DNA of 64,000 bases, from the NCBI GenBank assembly GCA_963766175.1, contig CAVXZE010000002.1:372001-436000 (forward strand), in the 5' to 3' direction. The first letter of the stretch is position 1. Each line of letters starts with the position of its first letter. This document shows positions 39,890 to 50,155 of the stretch, in pieces. A program made the position numbers and the translations under genes. This DNA is from CAVXZE01 sp963766175 (lineage in GTDB: Bacteria; Myxococcota_A; UBA9160; UBA6930). The notes below the pieces were generated by a model. It was given only the letters and a program-made list of their open reading frames with translations, was not told the origin of the DNA and did no database searches.

Positions 39890-42420
39890 TGCGCCACCTC
39901 CACGGGTGCCTCCGGCGGCAGCTCGATCAGGAAGGTCGACCCCCGGTTCGGCTCCGACTCCACCCACATTCTTCCGCCATGGCGCTCGACGATCCCGTGG
40001 GAGATGGAGAGCCCGAGACCCGTCCCCTTGCCGACGTCCTTGGTCGTGAAGAAAGGATCGAAGATGCGAGTCTTCACCTCCGGGGACATCCCGGGACCGT
40101 CGTCCTCGATCTCGACCCGCACACCGCCATCGATGGGGCGGGTTCGGATGGTGATCTCGCCCTTTCCCTCCAGGGCGTCGCAGGCGTTCATCAGCAGGTT
40201 CATGAAGACCTGATTCAGCTGACCGGCGAAGCAGCGCACCAGGGGCACCTGGCCGTAGTCCCGAACCACCTGGATGCCGTCCTTGAGCCGCGGCTCGATC
40301 AGCACCAGGGTGCGATCGAGCTCGTCGTTGAGGCAGGCCTCCTGGCGCTCGGCCTGATCGGTGCGGGAGAAGGTCCGCAGATCCTCGACGATCTGCTTGA
40401 CCCGCTCGGTCCCCTCCCGACTCCGGGTGAGGAGCTTGCCGATCGCCTCCCGGATCCGATCCCGGTTCTCGGGATCCACTCCCGGCCGCATCAGCTTCTC
40501 CACGTACTCGTCCAGGAGCTGGAGATTGGCGTGGACGAAGCCGATCGGATTGTTGAGCTCGTGAGCGACGCCGGCGACGAGTTGACCGAGCGAACGCATC
40601 TTCTCGCTCTGGACGAGCTGGGCCTGGGTATCGCGCAGCTCCCGGGTGCGACCCTCGACCCGGCCTTCCAGGGTCTCGTTGAGCTTCGCGATCTCGTCGA
40701 AGGCCCTGGCGTTCTCGATCGCGATGGAGCTCTGATTCGCGAGGGTGCGCAGCAGCTGACGCTCGTCCACCCCGAGGCGCTCCCCGGAGAGCTTTCGCCC
40801 CACCGCGATCACGCCGAGCAGGTCGACACCAAAGAGGATCGGGACGAGCAGCTCCGCGTCGAGGGTGTCGAATACGTCACGGCAGGTCTCACGGATCTCC
40901 GGATCCCCCTCCTCGTCGAAGTCCCCGCGACTCAATGAGGTACGCCGCATCCAGAGCTGCCGACACAGAGGATGGTCGGAGCGGAAGGCGGCGCTGGCGG
41001 CCTCCTCGTCCCAGCCGCCGCGGGATGCTTCGGGGCGAAGGACCTCGTCCTTTTCGTCCAGAAGCAGGACCATCGCACCCTCGACTCCCATCGTGTCGGT
41101 CACCGCCACCAGGATTCGATCGACGATTTCCTTCACCGAGAGCATGGAGACCATGGCCTCGGAGATCTCGCGAACCGCCTCCCGGTACGCGACGCGATCG
41201 CGATCGAAGAAGCCGTCCACCAGGCGCTGCATCCGAACCCGGAGCGGGTTGAAGAGAAGGATCGCGAAGAAGAGAAAGGCAATCGAGACCACCGGCGAGC
41301 GCGCGTCGACGTCGAAGCGCCCCACCAGCGCGTCGGTGAACGTGATCAGAAATGCGAAAAGGCCGGTGATGGCAAGCGTCGCTGCGCCGTAGGCAGCCGA
41401 ACTCTTGGCGACCATGCGGATCTCGAAGAGCTCCCGGCGGACGATCCCATAACCGACCGCGGCCGGGAACATGAAGAACCCGAGCAGCGCGACGTACCAG
41501 GGGAAGGGCGTGCCGAAGACGTAGTGCACCATCAGCAGGCTGATGACGGGCAGGAAGCTGAGCGCGCCGCCGGCCAGCATCACGTCGGAGCGATCCACTG
41601 CCGTATCGCGGCGACGATTCCACCGTTGGTAGAAGAGGATGCCGATGCAGATCAGCGAGAGGCCAATCGTGAAGAAGGTTCCGATGGGAGCCAGGATCCC
41701 GGCGGGAACGCCGAGATAGGGCTCGAGGACGCCGCACAAGGCGAGGAGGGCGGCCAGCCCATAGGGAATCAACCGAACCTCGGGATGCCGCACGATCCAG
41801 CCGGGCTCCCTCGGATAGCTGGTGAAGAGATGGAAGGCGGTCGCACCGATGAAGGGAACCGTGGCCAGGTTGAGGATCACCCCGGCCGCGGTGTACGTAT
41901 TGGCCAGGAAGAGTTGGGCGGCGACGACACCGCAGAAGAGCAGCAGGGACCAGGACTCGGGTCGATCCTGCTTGAGACGCCAGACACCCACACCGATCGC
42001 CAGGTAGATCATCGCCACGAGGGGGATGGCGAACTCCAGGATCCGCTGCGGCAGGAATGTCTGAATGCCCGGTTGCACGGGCTCGAGAGCTGCGCTGATC
42101 CGGCGGCCGTCGGGCTTCTGCACCGTGTAGGTATTTGCCGCCCCGGTCACGAGGCGCTCCCGGCTCCGGAACCACCAGGTGATTGGCTCACCGTCGACCA
42201 TGATCAGCCGATCCCGGGTCTCGAAGCCCGCCGCCTCGGCGGCGGGAGTGAGAGTGTGGATCACCATGCGGCCGGCTGCGGCGGACCAGGTGAAGGGCAG
42301 ATCGGGAGAGCGCGAGGCCTGCACCTGACCGTGGATCCCTGCCGCGAAGGCGAGCATCGCCCACGCGATGGCCAGAGCAGCCGTCGCCCGTCTGAAGCGA
42401 AGCGTCGCTCTCGGGTTCAT
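39886..42420 (-). CDS. Membrane sensor histidine kinase (PDZ-like, polytopic, GAF, HisKA, HATPase) - copy 2
   Basis: An 844-residue paralogue of the downstream kinase, with the same order. A membrane helix (about 11-31) is followed by an external PDZ-like segment (AAGFETRDRLIMVDGEPI near 62), then about eight membrane helices to about 380. A GAF-like domain spans about 425-580, followed by a coiled coil. The H-box is VAGVAHELNNPIGF with His620. The HATPase has NLLMNACDALEGKG, DDGPGMSPEV and GKGTGLGLSISHGI. It is the first gene of the kinase-kinase-bioA operon. Near-identical H-box and ATPase regions point to tandem duplication with divergence of the external sensor part. Confidence 0.88.
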   Translation of the reverse strand: MNPRATLRFRRATAALAIAWAMLAFAAGIHGQVQASRSPDLPFTWSAAAGRMVIHTLTPAAEAAGFETRDRLIMVDGEPITWWFRSRERLVTGAANTYTVQKPDGRRISAALEPVQPGIQTFLPQRILEFAIPLVAMIYLAIGVGVWRLKQDRPESWSLLLFCGVVAAQLFLANTYTAAGVILNLATVPFIGATAFHLFTSYPREPGWIVRHPEVRLIPYGLAALLALCGVLEPYLGVPAGILAPIGTFFTIGLSLICIGILFYQRWNRRRDTAVDRSDVMLAGGALSFLPVISLLMVHYVFGTPFPWYVALLGFFMFPAAVGYGIVRRELFEIRMVAKSSAAYGAATLAITGLFAFLITFTDALVGRFDVDARSPVVSIAFLFFAILLFNPLRVRMQRLVDGFFDRDRVAYREAVREISEAMVSMLSVKEIVDRILVAVTDTMGVEGAMVLLLDEKDEVLRPEASRGGWDEEAASAAFRSDHPLCRQLWMRRTSLSRGDFDEEGDPEIRETCRDVFDTLDAELLVPILFGVDLLGVIAVGRKLSGERLGVDERQLLRTLANQSSIAIENARAFDEIAKLNETLEGRVEGRTRELRDTQAQLVQSEKMRSLGQLVAGVAHELNNPIGFVHANLQLLDEYVEKLMRPGVDPENRDRIREAIGKLLTRSREGTERVKQIVEDLRTFSRTDQAERQEACLNDELDRTLVLIEPRLKDGIQVVRDYGQVPLVRCFAGQLNQVFMNLLMNACDALEGKGEITIRTRPIDGGVRVEIEDDGPGMSPEVKTRIFDPFFTTKDVGKGTGLGLSISHGIVERHGGRMWVESEPNRGSTFLIELPPEAPVEVAQ

Positions 42421-42482
42421 CCCACTCCAGACACCCGCGGGGATTCTAGTCTGCGGGGGCCCGCAGTGTCAAAGGAGCGGTT

Positions 42483-42866
42483 TCAGCGGCCGGCGGGGGC
42501 CTGTTCCTGCTGACGCGCGGCTTCGGATTCCACGAGCCTGAGCTCGCGCTGCGGATCTCGGGGGACCCTGTAGTTGTAGCCGCGGCCGTTCAATACCAAT
42601 GGCTTCTCGCCGCCGCTCTGCATCTCCGCCCGGAGCCGCTCGGCGATCTCGCCGGAGAGACCGGATCGGATGGCGCGGGGGTTCGCGTCGTCGACCTTGC
42701 AGACGCCGGGTGCGCCACTGCCCGAGACACCGGCCGGGGAGGTTTCGGAGGAAGCCGCATCGCCGTCCCCGGCCCGGGCCACTCGCACACCCGGGGAGGA
42801 AAGAGCCAGCATCCCCACCACCGCCAGCACACCTGCGACAGTCTTCGCTGCGGATCCAGCTCGCAT
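42483..42866 (-). CDS. Small exported protein of unknown function
   Basis: A 127-residue protein starting at ATG 42866 with a signal peptide (KTVAGVLAVVGMLALSSPG, ending VARAG near 32). The mature part is hydrophilic, with one cysteine (GVCKVDDANPRAIRSGLSG), a tyrosine-rich GRGYNYRVPRDP near 100 and a Gln/Glu-rich tail. I recognise no family. It lies 62 nt upstream of kinase copy 2 on the same strand and could encode a partner or be co-transcribed. The longer frame to 43013 lacks a better start. Confidence 0.55.
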   Translation of the reverse strand: MRAGSAAKTVAGVLAVVGMLALSSPGVRVARAGDGDAASSETSPAGVSGSGAPGVCKVDDANPRAIRSGLSGEIAERLRAEMQSGGEKPLVLNGRGYNYRVPRDPQRELRLVESEAARQQEQAPAGR

Positions 42867-43060
42867 CCGGACCTCCGTGTGGCACCGTCCCCTATCAGAA
42901 TCGGTCATCGGGGCGGCCCGCTTGATGCCAATTCCCACCCTTCGAGCCGCGAAATCCATCCCCTGCCGGCGACTTGCCGTCTCGCCGCCGGCGAGCTGCG
43001 GATTCCCGCGCACGAGCAGGCCACGTTCAATTTCCGCTTCCGTCCACCGATAACATCCTC

Positions 43061-43798
43061 GTGGGGCTGCGAAACGTACCGGTCAATTCCAGCGAGCGGC
43101 ATCTTCGTCCGGAGAAGGCCGCTCGGCTCGAAGCCATGCAGCGGCTGAGCATGGGCGCAGCCCACACGTTGAACAACGCCTTCACCACCGTGATCGGAGA
43201 GGCGAGCTTCCTGTTGGAGGACCGCAAGGACGACGATCTGGTGGTCGAGTCTTGTCAGTCGATCCTGGCCGAGCTGGAGCGCTGCGCCAAGCTCACCCGA
43301 GCGTTGCTCACCCGACGCCATCCCAACCAGGCGGGTTCCGGCGAAGTGGAGATGGTGCGTCTGGTCCGGGAGCTGGAAGAGGTGCTCTCGGAGACGCTGG
43401 GGCGGAAGAACCAGCTCGTGGTGGAGACCCCGGACGACATCCTGCTGGTCGGGGGAGACGCCGGCGACCTGGAGCTCCTGCTACTGACACTGGTCCACTA
43501 CGCGGCCGACCGCGCCGAGGGCCCGACCAGGCTCGTCCTCTCCGTCGGCAGGGAACCAGCGGAGGGAAAGATCCGGCTATGCCTCGCCGTCGAGGGCAGC
43601 GATTCTCCCGAGCCGACCGCCGAGGCAGTCCTCGACCCCTCCCAGGCCCCCGACGAGATCGCATCCGTCAGTCTCGAGAACGCCGCACGAATCGTCCAGG
43701 CCCACGGCGGGAGCCGCTATGCGAGCCCCACGGGACCGGATAGCTGGGCCGCCCTGATCCTCCTCCCCGCGCTACTCGACGACGATACCCCCACCTGA
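43061..43798 (+). CDS. Degenerate histidine kinase-like protein
   Basis: A 245-residue soluble protein (GTG 43061; start uncertain, since the frame is open to 42974). Residues about 25-90 resemble a HisKA dimerisation domain with the H-box MGAAHTLNNAFTTVIGEA (His35). Residues about 100-240 look like a degraded HATPase. The N-box Asn is not evident (LLLLTLVHYAADRA in its place), and the G-boxes are reduced to SVSLENAARIVQAHGG. It may keep the phospho-accepting His but lack ATP binding, as in histidine phosphotransfer or pseudokinase proteins. It overlaps the convergent folK by 27 nt. Confidence 0.6.
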   Translation: MGLRNVPVNSSERHLRPEKAARLEAMQRLSMGAAHTLNNAFTTVIGEASFLLEDRKDDDLVVESCQSILAELERCAKLTRALLTRRHPNQAGSGEVEMVRLVRELEEVLSETLGRKNQLVVETPDDILLVGGDAGDLELLLLTLVHYAADRAEGPTRLVLSVGREPAEGKIRLCLAVEGSDSPEPTAEAVLDPSQAPDEIASVSLENAARIVQAHGGSRYASPTGPDSWAALILLPALLDDDTPT

Positions 43799-44293
43799 TC
43801 GGCTTTCTCGCCAGGGACGAACGGCCAGCGGATCGCGGACGCGCGCCGCGAGCTCAGCGATCGTCTCTCCCGAACGCGGATGCACCCACTGCGGCGCCAG
43901 CTCGCTGAGCGGCTCGAGCACGAAGCCCCGCTCGTGCATGCGCGGATGAGGAACGACCAGCGCGTCCTCGTCGATGCAGCGGTCGGCAAAGAGCAGCAGG
44001 TCGAGGTCGAGTGTCCGCGCCTCGCCGCGCTCTCCGCGCCGGGTCCGACCCTCCTCGGCCTCGATCTGCAGCAGGCGCTCCAGCAGGGCCCGAGGCTCCA
44101 GTCCCGTCTCGATCGCCGCGACCGCGTTCAGGTAGGGGCCCTGGGGAGGCGGCCCCACCGGGTCGGTCTCGTAGATCCCCGACACTTCGAGCCACTCGAT
44201 CCGGCGCGTTGCACGAAGCGCCTGGACCGCGCGCCGCAGGTGGGCCTCCCGGTCGCCCAGGTTCGAGCCGAGTGCGACGAAAGCCCGGCTCAT
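43772..44293 (-). CDS. folK: 2-amino-4-hydroxy-6-hydroxymethyldihydropteridine pyrophosphokinase
   Basis: A 173-residue HPPK of folate synthesis; it transfers pyrophosphate from ATP to 6-hydroxymethyl-dihydropterin. It has ALGSNLGDREAHLRRAV near 6, VSGIYETDPVGPPPQGPYLNA near 40 (quoted as two motifs, SGIYETDPVG and GPYLNAV), the signature RTLDLDLLLFAD near 95, and VVPHPRMHERGFVL near 112. The ATG at 44293 gives the normal family length; the longer frame to 44776 is antisense to the aminotransferase. No folP or folB adjoins. Confidence 0.93.
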   Translation of the reverse strand: MSRAFVALGSNLGDREAHLRRAVQALRATRRIEWLEVSGIYETDPVGPPPQGPYLNAVAAIETGLEPRALLERLLQIEAEEGRTRRGERGEARTLDLDLLLFADRCIDEDALVVPHPRMHERGFVLEPLSELAPQWVHPRSGETIAELAARVRDPLAVRPWRESRSGGGIVVE

Positions 44294-44442
44294 CCCCCTA
44301 GCCTGCATTTCTCGCCCGCTCGCGATCAGGAGCAGGAGAGGCGCGAGGGGGACGGTCAGCAACCATTCGCGCCAGTCTGACATACGGCCTGCAGACCCGC
44401 CGCAGCGGCGAGCTGACCAGAAATGCGAGCTAGAGTTCCCGC

Positions 44443-45720
44443 GTGTCTCACTGGAAGACGTCGCCCCCGGAGCTGCTGACCGAGGTGCCCGGACCCCGCT
44501 CGAAGCAGCTCGCGGCCCGTCTGGCGAGGGTCGAGAGCCGGAACGTGACCTGTCTCGCACCCGTCGGGCCGATCTTCTGGGAGCGCGCCTCGGGCGCGAA
44601 CGTCTGGGATGTCGACGGCAATCGGTTCGTCGACCTGGGCGGAGGATTCGCCGTCGCAAACGTGGGACACGGACACCCCCGAGTGGTCGAAGCGATCTCC
44701 CGCCAGTCGGGTCGGCTTCTCCACGCCATGGGCGACGTGCACCCTCCCGACGTGAAGGTGGCGCTGCTGGAAGCACTGGTGGAACGTTTCCCAGGCGGCG
44801 AACCCGCCCGCGCGGTGTTGGGTTCCTCGGGAAGCGACGCCGTAGAAACCGCTCTCAAGACGGCGATGATCGCCACCGGCCGCTCCGGTGTGGTGGCCTT
44901 CGAGGGCGCCTATCACGGGCTCGGCCTCGGTGCGCTGGACGCCACCTGGCGCCCCTTCTTCAGGGAGCCCTTCGAAGAGCGGCTGCCAGGATGCTCGACC
45001 TTCGCGCGCTACGGCGACGCCGACGACGTGGTGCGCGCGGCGGCGGAGTCCGCGCAGTCGGTGGGAGCGGTGCTGGTCGAGCCGATCCAGGGGCGCGGCG
45101 GCGAAAGGGTCCCACCCCGCGGCTTCCTCCAGAAGCTTCGCCGCCGATGCGACAGCGAAGGCTGGCTGCTGATCGCCGACGAGGTCTACACGGGTTTCGG
45201 TCGCACCGGACGCTGGTTTGCCTGCGACCACGAAGGTGTGGTGCCCGACCTCCTCTGCGTCGCGAAGGGACTGGCCTCGGGAATGCCCATCTCCGCCTGC
45301 GTGGGCCGGGCGGAGGTAATGGATGCCTGGCCAGTCTCAGCGGGTGAGGCTCTCCACACCCAGACGTTTCTGGGACACCCGCCGGGCTGCGCTGCCGCGC
45401 TCGCCTCCCTCGCGGTACTGGAGGAGGAGAAGCTCGTCGAGGGCGCTGCGAAAAGCGGCAACGCGGCGCTCGGGTTTCTTCGTGGCGAGCTCGCCGGCGA
45501 GGACCGGGTCACCGACATCCGGGGGCTCGGGCTCATGATCGGCGTCGAATGCGACCGACCCGAGACGGCGGCTCGCGCCTGCTCGGCGGCGCTCTCGCGC
45601 GGAATCATTCTGCTCCCCGGCGGCGATGATGGCGCCGTCCTTTCCATCACACCTCCCCTCTGCATCGAGCGCGATGCGCTGATCGCCGCCCTCGGAATTC
45701 TGGTGGAGTGCATCCGGTGA
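44443..45720 (+). CDS. Class III PLP-dependent aminotransferase (first gene of LuxE/LuxC cassette)
   Basis: A 425-residue class III aminotransferase of the 4-aminobutyrate/ornithine type. Motifs: FVDLGGGFAVANVGHGHPRVVEA near 64 (quoted from VANVGHGHPRVVEA), SSGSDAVETALKTAMIATG near 127, FEGAYHGLGLGALDAT near 152, IADEVYTGFGRTGRW near 246, and the PLP lysine in VAKGLASGMPISA near 272. GTG start. The stop overlaps the LuxE-like start by 4 nt (GTGA 45717-45720). Its coupling to fatty-acid reduction genes suggests it aminates an aldehyde; that is inference. Confidence 0.85.
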   Translation: MSHWKTSPPELLTEVPGPRSKQLAARLARVESRNVTCLAPVGPIFWERASGANVWDVDGNRFVDLGGGFAVANVGHGHPRVVEAISRQSGRLLHAMGDVHPPDVKVALLEALVERFPGGEPARAVLGSSGSDAVETALKTAMIATGRSGVVAFEGAYHGLGLGALDATWRPFFREPFEERLPGCSTFARYGDADDVVRAAAESAQSVGAVLVEPIQGRGGERVPPRGFLQKLRRRCDSEGWLLIADEVYTGFGRTGRWFACDHEGVVPDLLCVAKGLASGMPISACVGRAEVMDAWPVSAGEALHTQTFLGHPPGCAAALASLAVLEEEKLVEGAAKSGNAALGFLRGELAGEDRVTDIRGLGLMIGVECDRPETAARACSAALSRGIILLPGGDDGAVLSITPPLCIERDALIAALGILVECIR

Positions 45721-46859
45721 GCAGCGCGGACCCGGCGCGCTCCGAGCTCGACCGGCGAATCCTCGCCTGGATGAGCGAGCCGGAAGCCGCCGAAGACGAA
45801 GCTCGCTTCGAGGAGCTCGCCCTCCAGCTCTTCGCCCACCAGTTCACCCGCTGCGAGCCCTTCGCGCGATTCTGCCGGGCTCGGGATCTTACACCAGAAA
45901 GTGTCGAAACCTGGCGAGAGATTCCGCCGGTACCGACCGGCGCCTTCAAGGAGATTGCGCTGCGCTGCTTTCCGCCCGAGCGCGAGTTCCACTTGTTCCG
46001 CACCAGTGGCACCTCGACCCGGCGGCGAGGCGAGCTGCACCTGGATACATTGGCGCTCTACGAGGCCTCCCTTCTCCCCAGCTTCGAGCGTCACGTGCTG
46101 CCCGATCTCGGCGAGCCCTCGCGGCGCATGCGTATGCTGGTCCTCGCTCCCTCCGCGCTGGAGGCGCCCGACTCGTCACTCTCCCACATGTTCGGCCTGG
46201 TTCTCGAACGGCGCGGCGACCCGGAGAGCGGCTTTCTGGTGGAGGCAGGCGAGCTCCGGACCGGGCATCTGCTCGACGGGCTCGAGAAGGCGGAGACGAG
46301 CGGTGTCGCGGTGGTGCTCTGCGGGACGGCCCTCGCCCTGGTCCATTTATTGGAGGCCATGGAGAGCGCGGAGCGCCGAATCGCGCTCCCCGAGGGCTCG
46401 AGAGTGATGGAGACCGGGGGGTTCAAGGGAAGCTCCCGTGAGCTTCCGCGGGATACGCTCTACCAGCGCCTGCATCGATCCCTCGGCGTCCCTCCCGGCA
46501 GGATCGTCAATCAGTACGGCATGACCGAGCTCGGCAGCCAGTTCTACGACTCGGTGCTGCGTTTCCCGGCGACGCCGCGGCGCAAGCTGGGACCGCCCTG
46601 GACGCGGGTGCGAATGATCGATCCGGAAAGCGGTGACGAAGCGCATGACGGCGAGATCGGTGTGGTGACGGTGCTCGACCTGGCCAACACGGGAAGTGTC
46701 CTCTCCATCCAGACTGCGGACCTCGGGCGCGCACTGGGGGACGGCTTCGAGGTGATCGGAAGGGAGCCGGGCGCCGAAGACCGCGGCTGCTCGATTGCGG
46801 CGGACGAAATGCTGCAGGGCGACGCCGCGAGCGAGACGCGAGAGCGCCGCCTGCCATGA
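45717..46859 (+). CDS. LuxE-type acyl-protein synthetase
   Basis: A 380-residue member of the LuxE family (fatty acid activation to acyl-AMP, then acyl-enzyme). It has VPTGAFKEIALRCF near 75, an ATP-binding loop FRTSGTSTRRRGELHLD near 95, METGGFKGSSRELPRD near 232, GRIVNQYGMTELGSQFYD near 261 and a C-terminal DRGCSIAADEML. Cys358 there corresponds to the acyl-accepting cysteine near the C-terminus of Photobacterium LuxE. GTG 45717 is chosen because it overlaps the previous stop. It overlaps the LuxC-like start by 4 nt (ATGA). No luciferase is present. Confidence 0.85.
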   Translation: MSSADPARSELDRRILAWMSEPEAAEDEARFEELALQLFAHQFTRCEPFARFCRARDLTPESVETWREIPPVPTGAFKEIALRCFPPEREFHLFRTSGTSTRRRGELHLDTLALYEASLLPSFERHVLPDLGEPSRRMRMLVLAPSALEAPDSSLSHMFGLVLERRGDPESGFLVEAGELRTGHLLDGLEKAETSGVAVVLCGTALALVHLLEAMESAERRIALPEGSRVMETGGFKGSSRELPRDTLYQRLHRSLGVPPGRIVNQYGMTELGSQFYDSVLRFPATPRRKLGPPWTRVRMIDPESGDEAHDGEIGVVTVLDLANTGSVLSIQTADLGRALGDGFEVIGREPGAEDRGCSIAADEMLQGDAASETRERRLP

Positions 46860-48127
46860 GTGGGGCCAGCCCGCAGGAGATCCGCGCGGCGCTGCAACGG
46901 CTTCGCGGCGCGGGACACCGACTGCGCCGGCGTCCCGCCCGGGAGACCCTCGACGCCCTCGGATCGGTGCTCGAGTCCTGGCGGGAGCCGGACTCCCAGG
47001 TGCGACGCGCCTTGCGCACGGAGTACGCCAACGCCGCGGGCTTCTCGCCCGCGATGGTGGATGCGGGCATGGCCCGTGCGCTCGCGGGGTGGACCGGAGA
47101 TGCTCTGCGGTCGCTGCTGGACCGGGAGCTCGGCGGGATCGAAGCCCTGGAGGGCTCTGCCCCGAGAAACGCCTCCGGCTTCGAGGTCACCTCGGTGCTG
47201 CTGGCCGGCTCACTGCCCTCGCCGACCCTGCTCGGGCTGCTGACTCCGTTACTGCTCCGCTCGCCGGTGCTCGCCAAGGCCTCCGCTCACGATCCGGTCA
47301 CGGCCGGGCTGGTGGCCGACTCTGTCGCAGCAGCGGATCCGGAGCTGGGCGCGTGCCTCGAGATGGCTCGTTTCACCGGCAGCGATCGCGAGTGCGTCGA
47401 GGCGATGCTCGGCGCCGACTGCGTCGTGGCCAGCGGATCCGACCAGACCATCGCCAGCATCGCAGCGCGGGTACAGCCACCGCGAAGACTGGTCAGCTAC
47501 GGCCACCGGCTCTCGGTGGCAGCCGTCGCCGCCGATCGGCCCGCCGACTCGGCCGCGCGGCTCGCGGAGGATGTCGCCCTCTGGGATCAGCTCGGCTGTC
47601 TCTCACCGCTGGCGGTCTTTTTCACGGATCGTGATCGCGGCGGAGCGCTGGCGTTCTCCGAGGAGCTGGCGGAAGCGCTCGCCGATCTCGAGGAGCGCTG
47701 GCCCCGCGGTCCGATCTCTCCGCGAGCCTCGGCGGCCATCAAACGGGAGCGGGACGAGGCCGAGATGCGTGCCGCCAGCGGAGCTCCGGTGCACCTCCAC
47801 CGGGGCGCAGGAAGCAGCTGGACGGTGGTGGCCGAAGCCGACCCCCGGATCCGGCCGGCCCCCCTGCATCGCTTCGTCCGGGTTCACCCGGTCGCGGGAA
47901 TCGCAGGCCTGATAGAGGCGCTGACACCGGTAAAGCACCACCTTGCGAGCGTCGGAGTCGGGGGATTCGGAGACCGAAGGCGCGAGATGACCGGCGCCCT
48001 CAGCCAGCTCGGGGTTTCTCGGATCTGCTCCCTCGGCACCATGCAGGCGCCGCCCCTCTCATGGTGCCACGACGGTCGGGGCGTGCTGCTTCCACTGGCG
48101 CGCCTCTCCGACGCCGACCTCGCCTAG
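46856..48127 (+). CDS. LuxC-type acyl-CoA/acyl-protein reductase
   Basis: A 423-residue LuxC-family reductase (NADPH-dependent reduction of acyl thioester to aldehyde). The cofactor fold contains VLLAGSLPSPTLLGLLTPLL near 118 and SPVLAKASAHDP near 141. DCVVASGSDQTIASI is near 192 and LVSYGHRLSVAAV near 214. The catalytic cysteine is Cys248 in WDQLGCLSPLAVF. The C-terminal CSLGTMQAPPLSWCHDG also fits. Together with the adjacent LuxE-like protein it would convert fatty acids to aldehydes. It is the last gene of the cassette; a weak GC stem and AT-rich DNA follow before the SUF regulator. Confidence 0.87.
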   Translation: MSGASPQEIRAALQRLRGAGHRLRRRPARETLDALGSVLESWREPDSQVRRALRTEYANAAGFSPAMVDAGMARALAGWTGDALRSLLDRELGGIEALEGSAPRNASGFEVTSVLLAGSLPSPTLLGLLTPLLLRSPVLAKASAHDPVTAGLVADSVAAADPELGACLEMARFTGSDRECVEAMLGADCVVASGSDQTIASIAARVQPPRRLVSYGHRLSVAAVAADRPADSAARLAEDVALWDQLGCLSPLAVFFTDRDRGGALAFSEELAEALADLEERWPRGPISPRASAAIKRERDEAEMRAASGAPVHLHRGAGSSWTVVAEADPRIRPAPLHRFVRVHPVAGIAGLIEALTPVKHHLASVGVGGFGDRRREMTGALSQLGVSRICSLGTMQAPPLSWCHDGRGVLLPLARLSDADLA

Positions 48128-48160
48128 CGGGGAGTAGGCCCCGGGGGGACAAATCGCCCC

Positions 48161-48189
48161 TTTAAATAGAACTAAAATAGTCTTATATT
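48161..48189 (+). promoter_or_regulatory. Candidate SUF operon promoter with embedded operator
   Basis: In an unusually AT-rich patch, TTTAAA (48161-48166) and TATATT (48184-48189) are separated by exactly 17 nt. Between them ACTA-AAA-TAGT (48171-48181) is a small inverted repeat, the position expected for a repressor site. The first gene downstream is an Fe-S-type Rrf2 regulator, so autoregulation is likely. Confidence 0.5.
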
Positions 48190-48244
48190 TACAGTACTGG
48201 TCCGGTCCGATATGGTCCTGGCCACGCCACCCCACGAGGTGCCC

Positions 48245-48695
48245 ATGCTTCGCATCACCAAGCTCACGGATTACGGGATCGTGCTCCTCGTCCACCTCGC
48301 CAATGACGCGACCGGGACCAGCCAGAACGCCCGCACCATGGCCGAGGCGACCTCCCTGCCGCTTCCGGTGGTGAGCAAGATCCTCAAAGCGCTGGCCCAG
48401 GGAGGGCTTCTGACCTCACAGCGCGGCGCCAAGGGTGGCTACACACTTTCGCGTCGACCCGAAGAAGTCAACGTCGCCGAGATCATCGACTCGCTCGAGG
48501 GTCCGATCGCCCTGATGGAGTGCAGCGCCGGGCCGGGCCGCTGTGAGCAGGAGACGAACTGCGCGGTGCGCGACCCCTGGCAGCGGATCAATCAGGCCAT
48601 CCTCGGGACGCTCCGGCACGTCACCTTGCGCGAGCTGGTCGGCCCGCCGCAGGAGCAGTTCCTGTACCAGGGGTCCGCCGAGATCGGGGGCCGCC

Positions 48696-48712
<17 letters not shown>
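48245..48712 (+). CDS. Rrf2/IscR-family Fe-S regulator of the SUF operon
   Basis: A 155-residue Rrf2 protein. The winged helix-turn-helix starts MLRITKLTDYGIVLLVHLAND, quoted from ITKLTDYGIVLL. The recognition region is LPLPVVSKILKALAQGGLLTSQRGAKGGY (quoted as VVSKILKALAQGGLL). Three cysteines in ECSAGPGRCEQETNCAV (about 98-114) form the family's cluster-ligand motif (C-x6-C-x5-C). It should sense Fe-S status and repress the operon it begins. I chose the ATG at 48245. The gene overlaps sufB by 17 nt. Confidence 0.9.
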
Positions 48713-50150
<1,438 letters not shown>

Positions 50151-50155
50151 CAGTC

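Noticed and set aside
44443..48127. Bioluminescence (lux) operon
   Set aside because: LuxC and LuxE relatives are present but no luciferase subunits or LuxD; an aminotransferase occupies the cassette instead.
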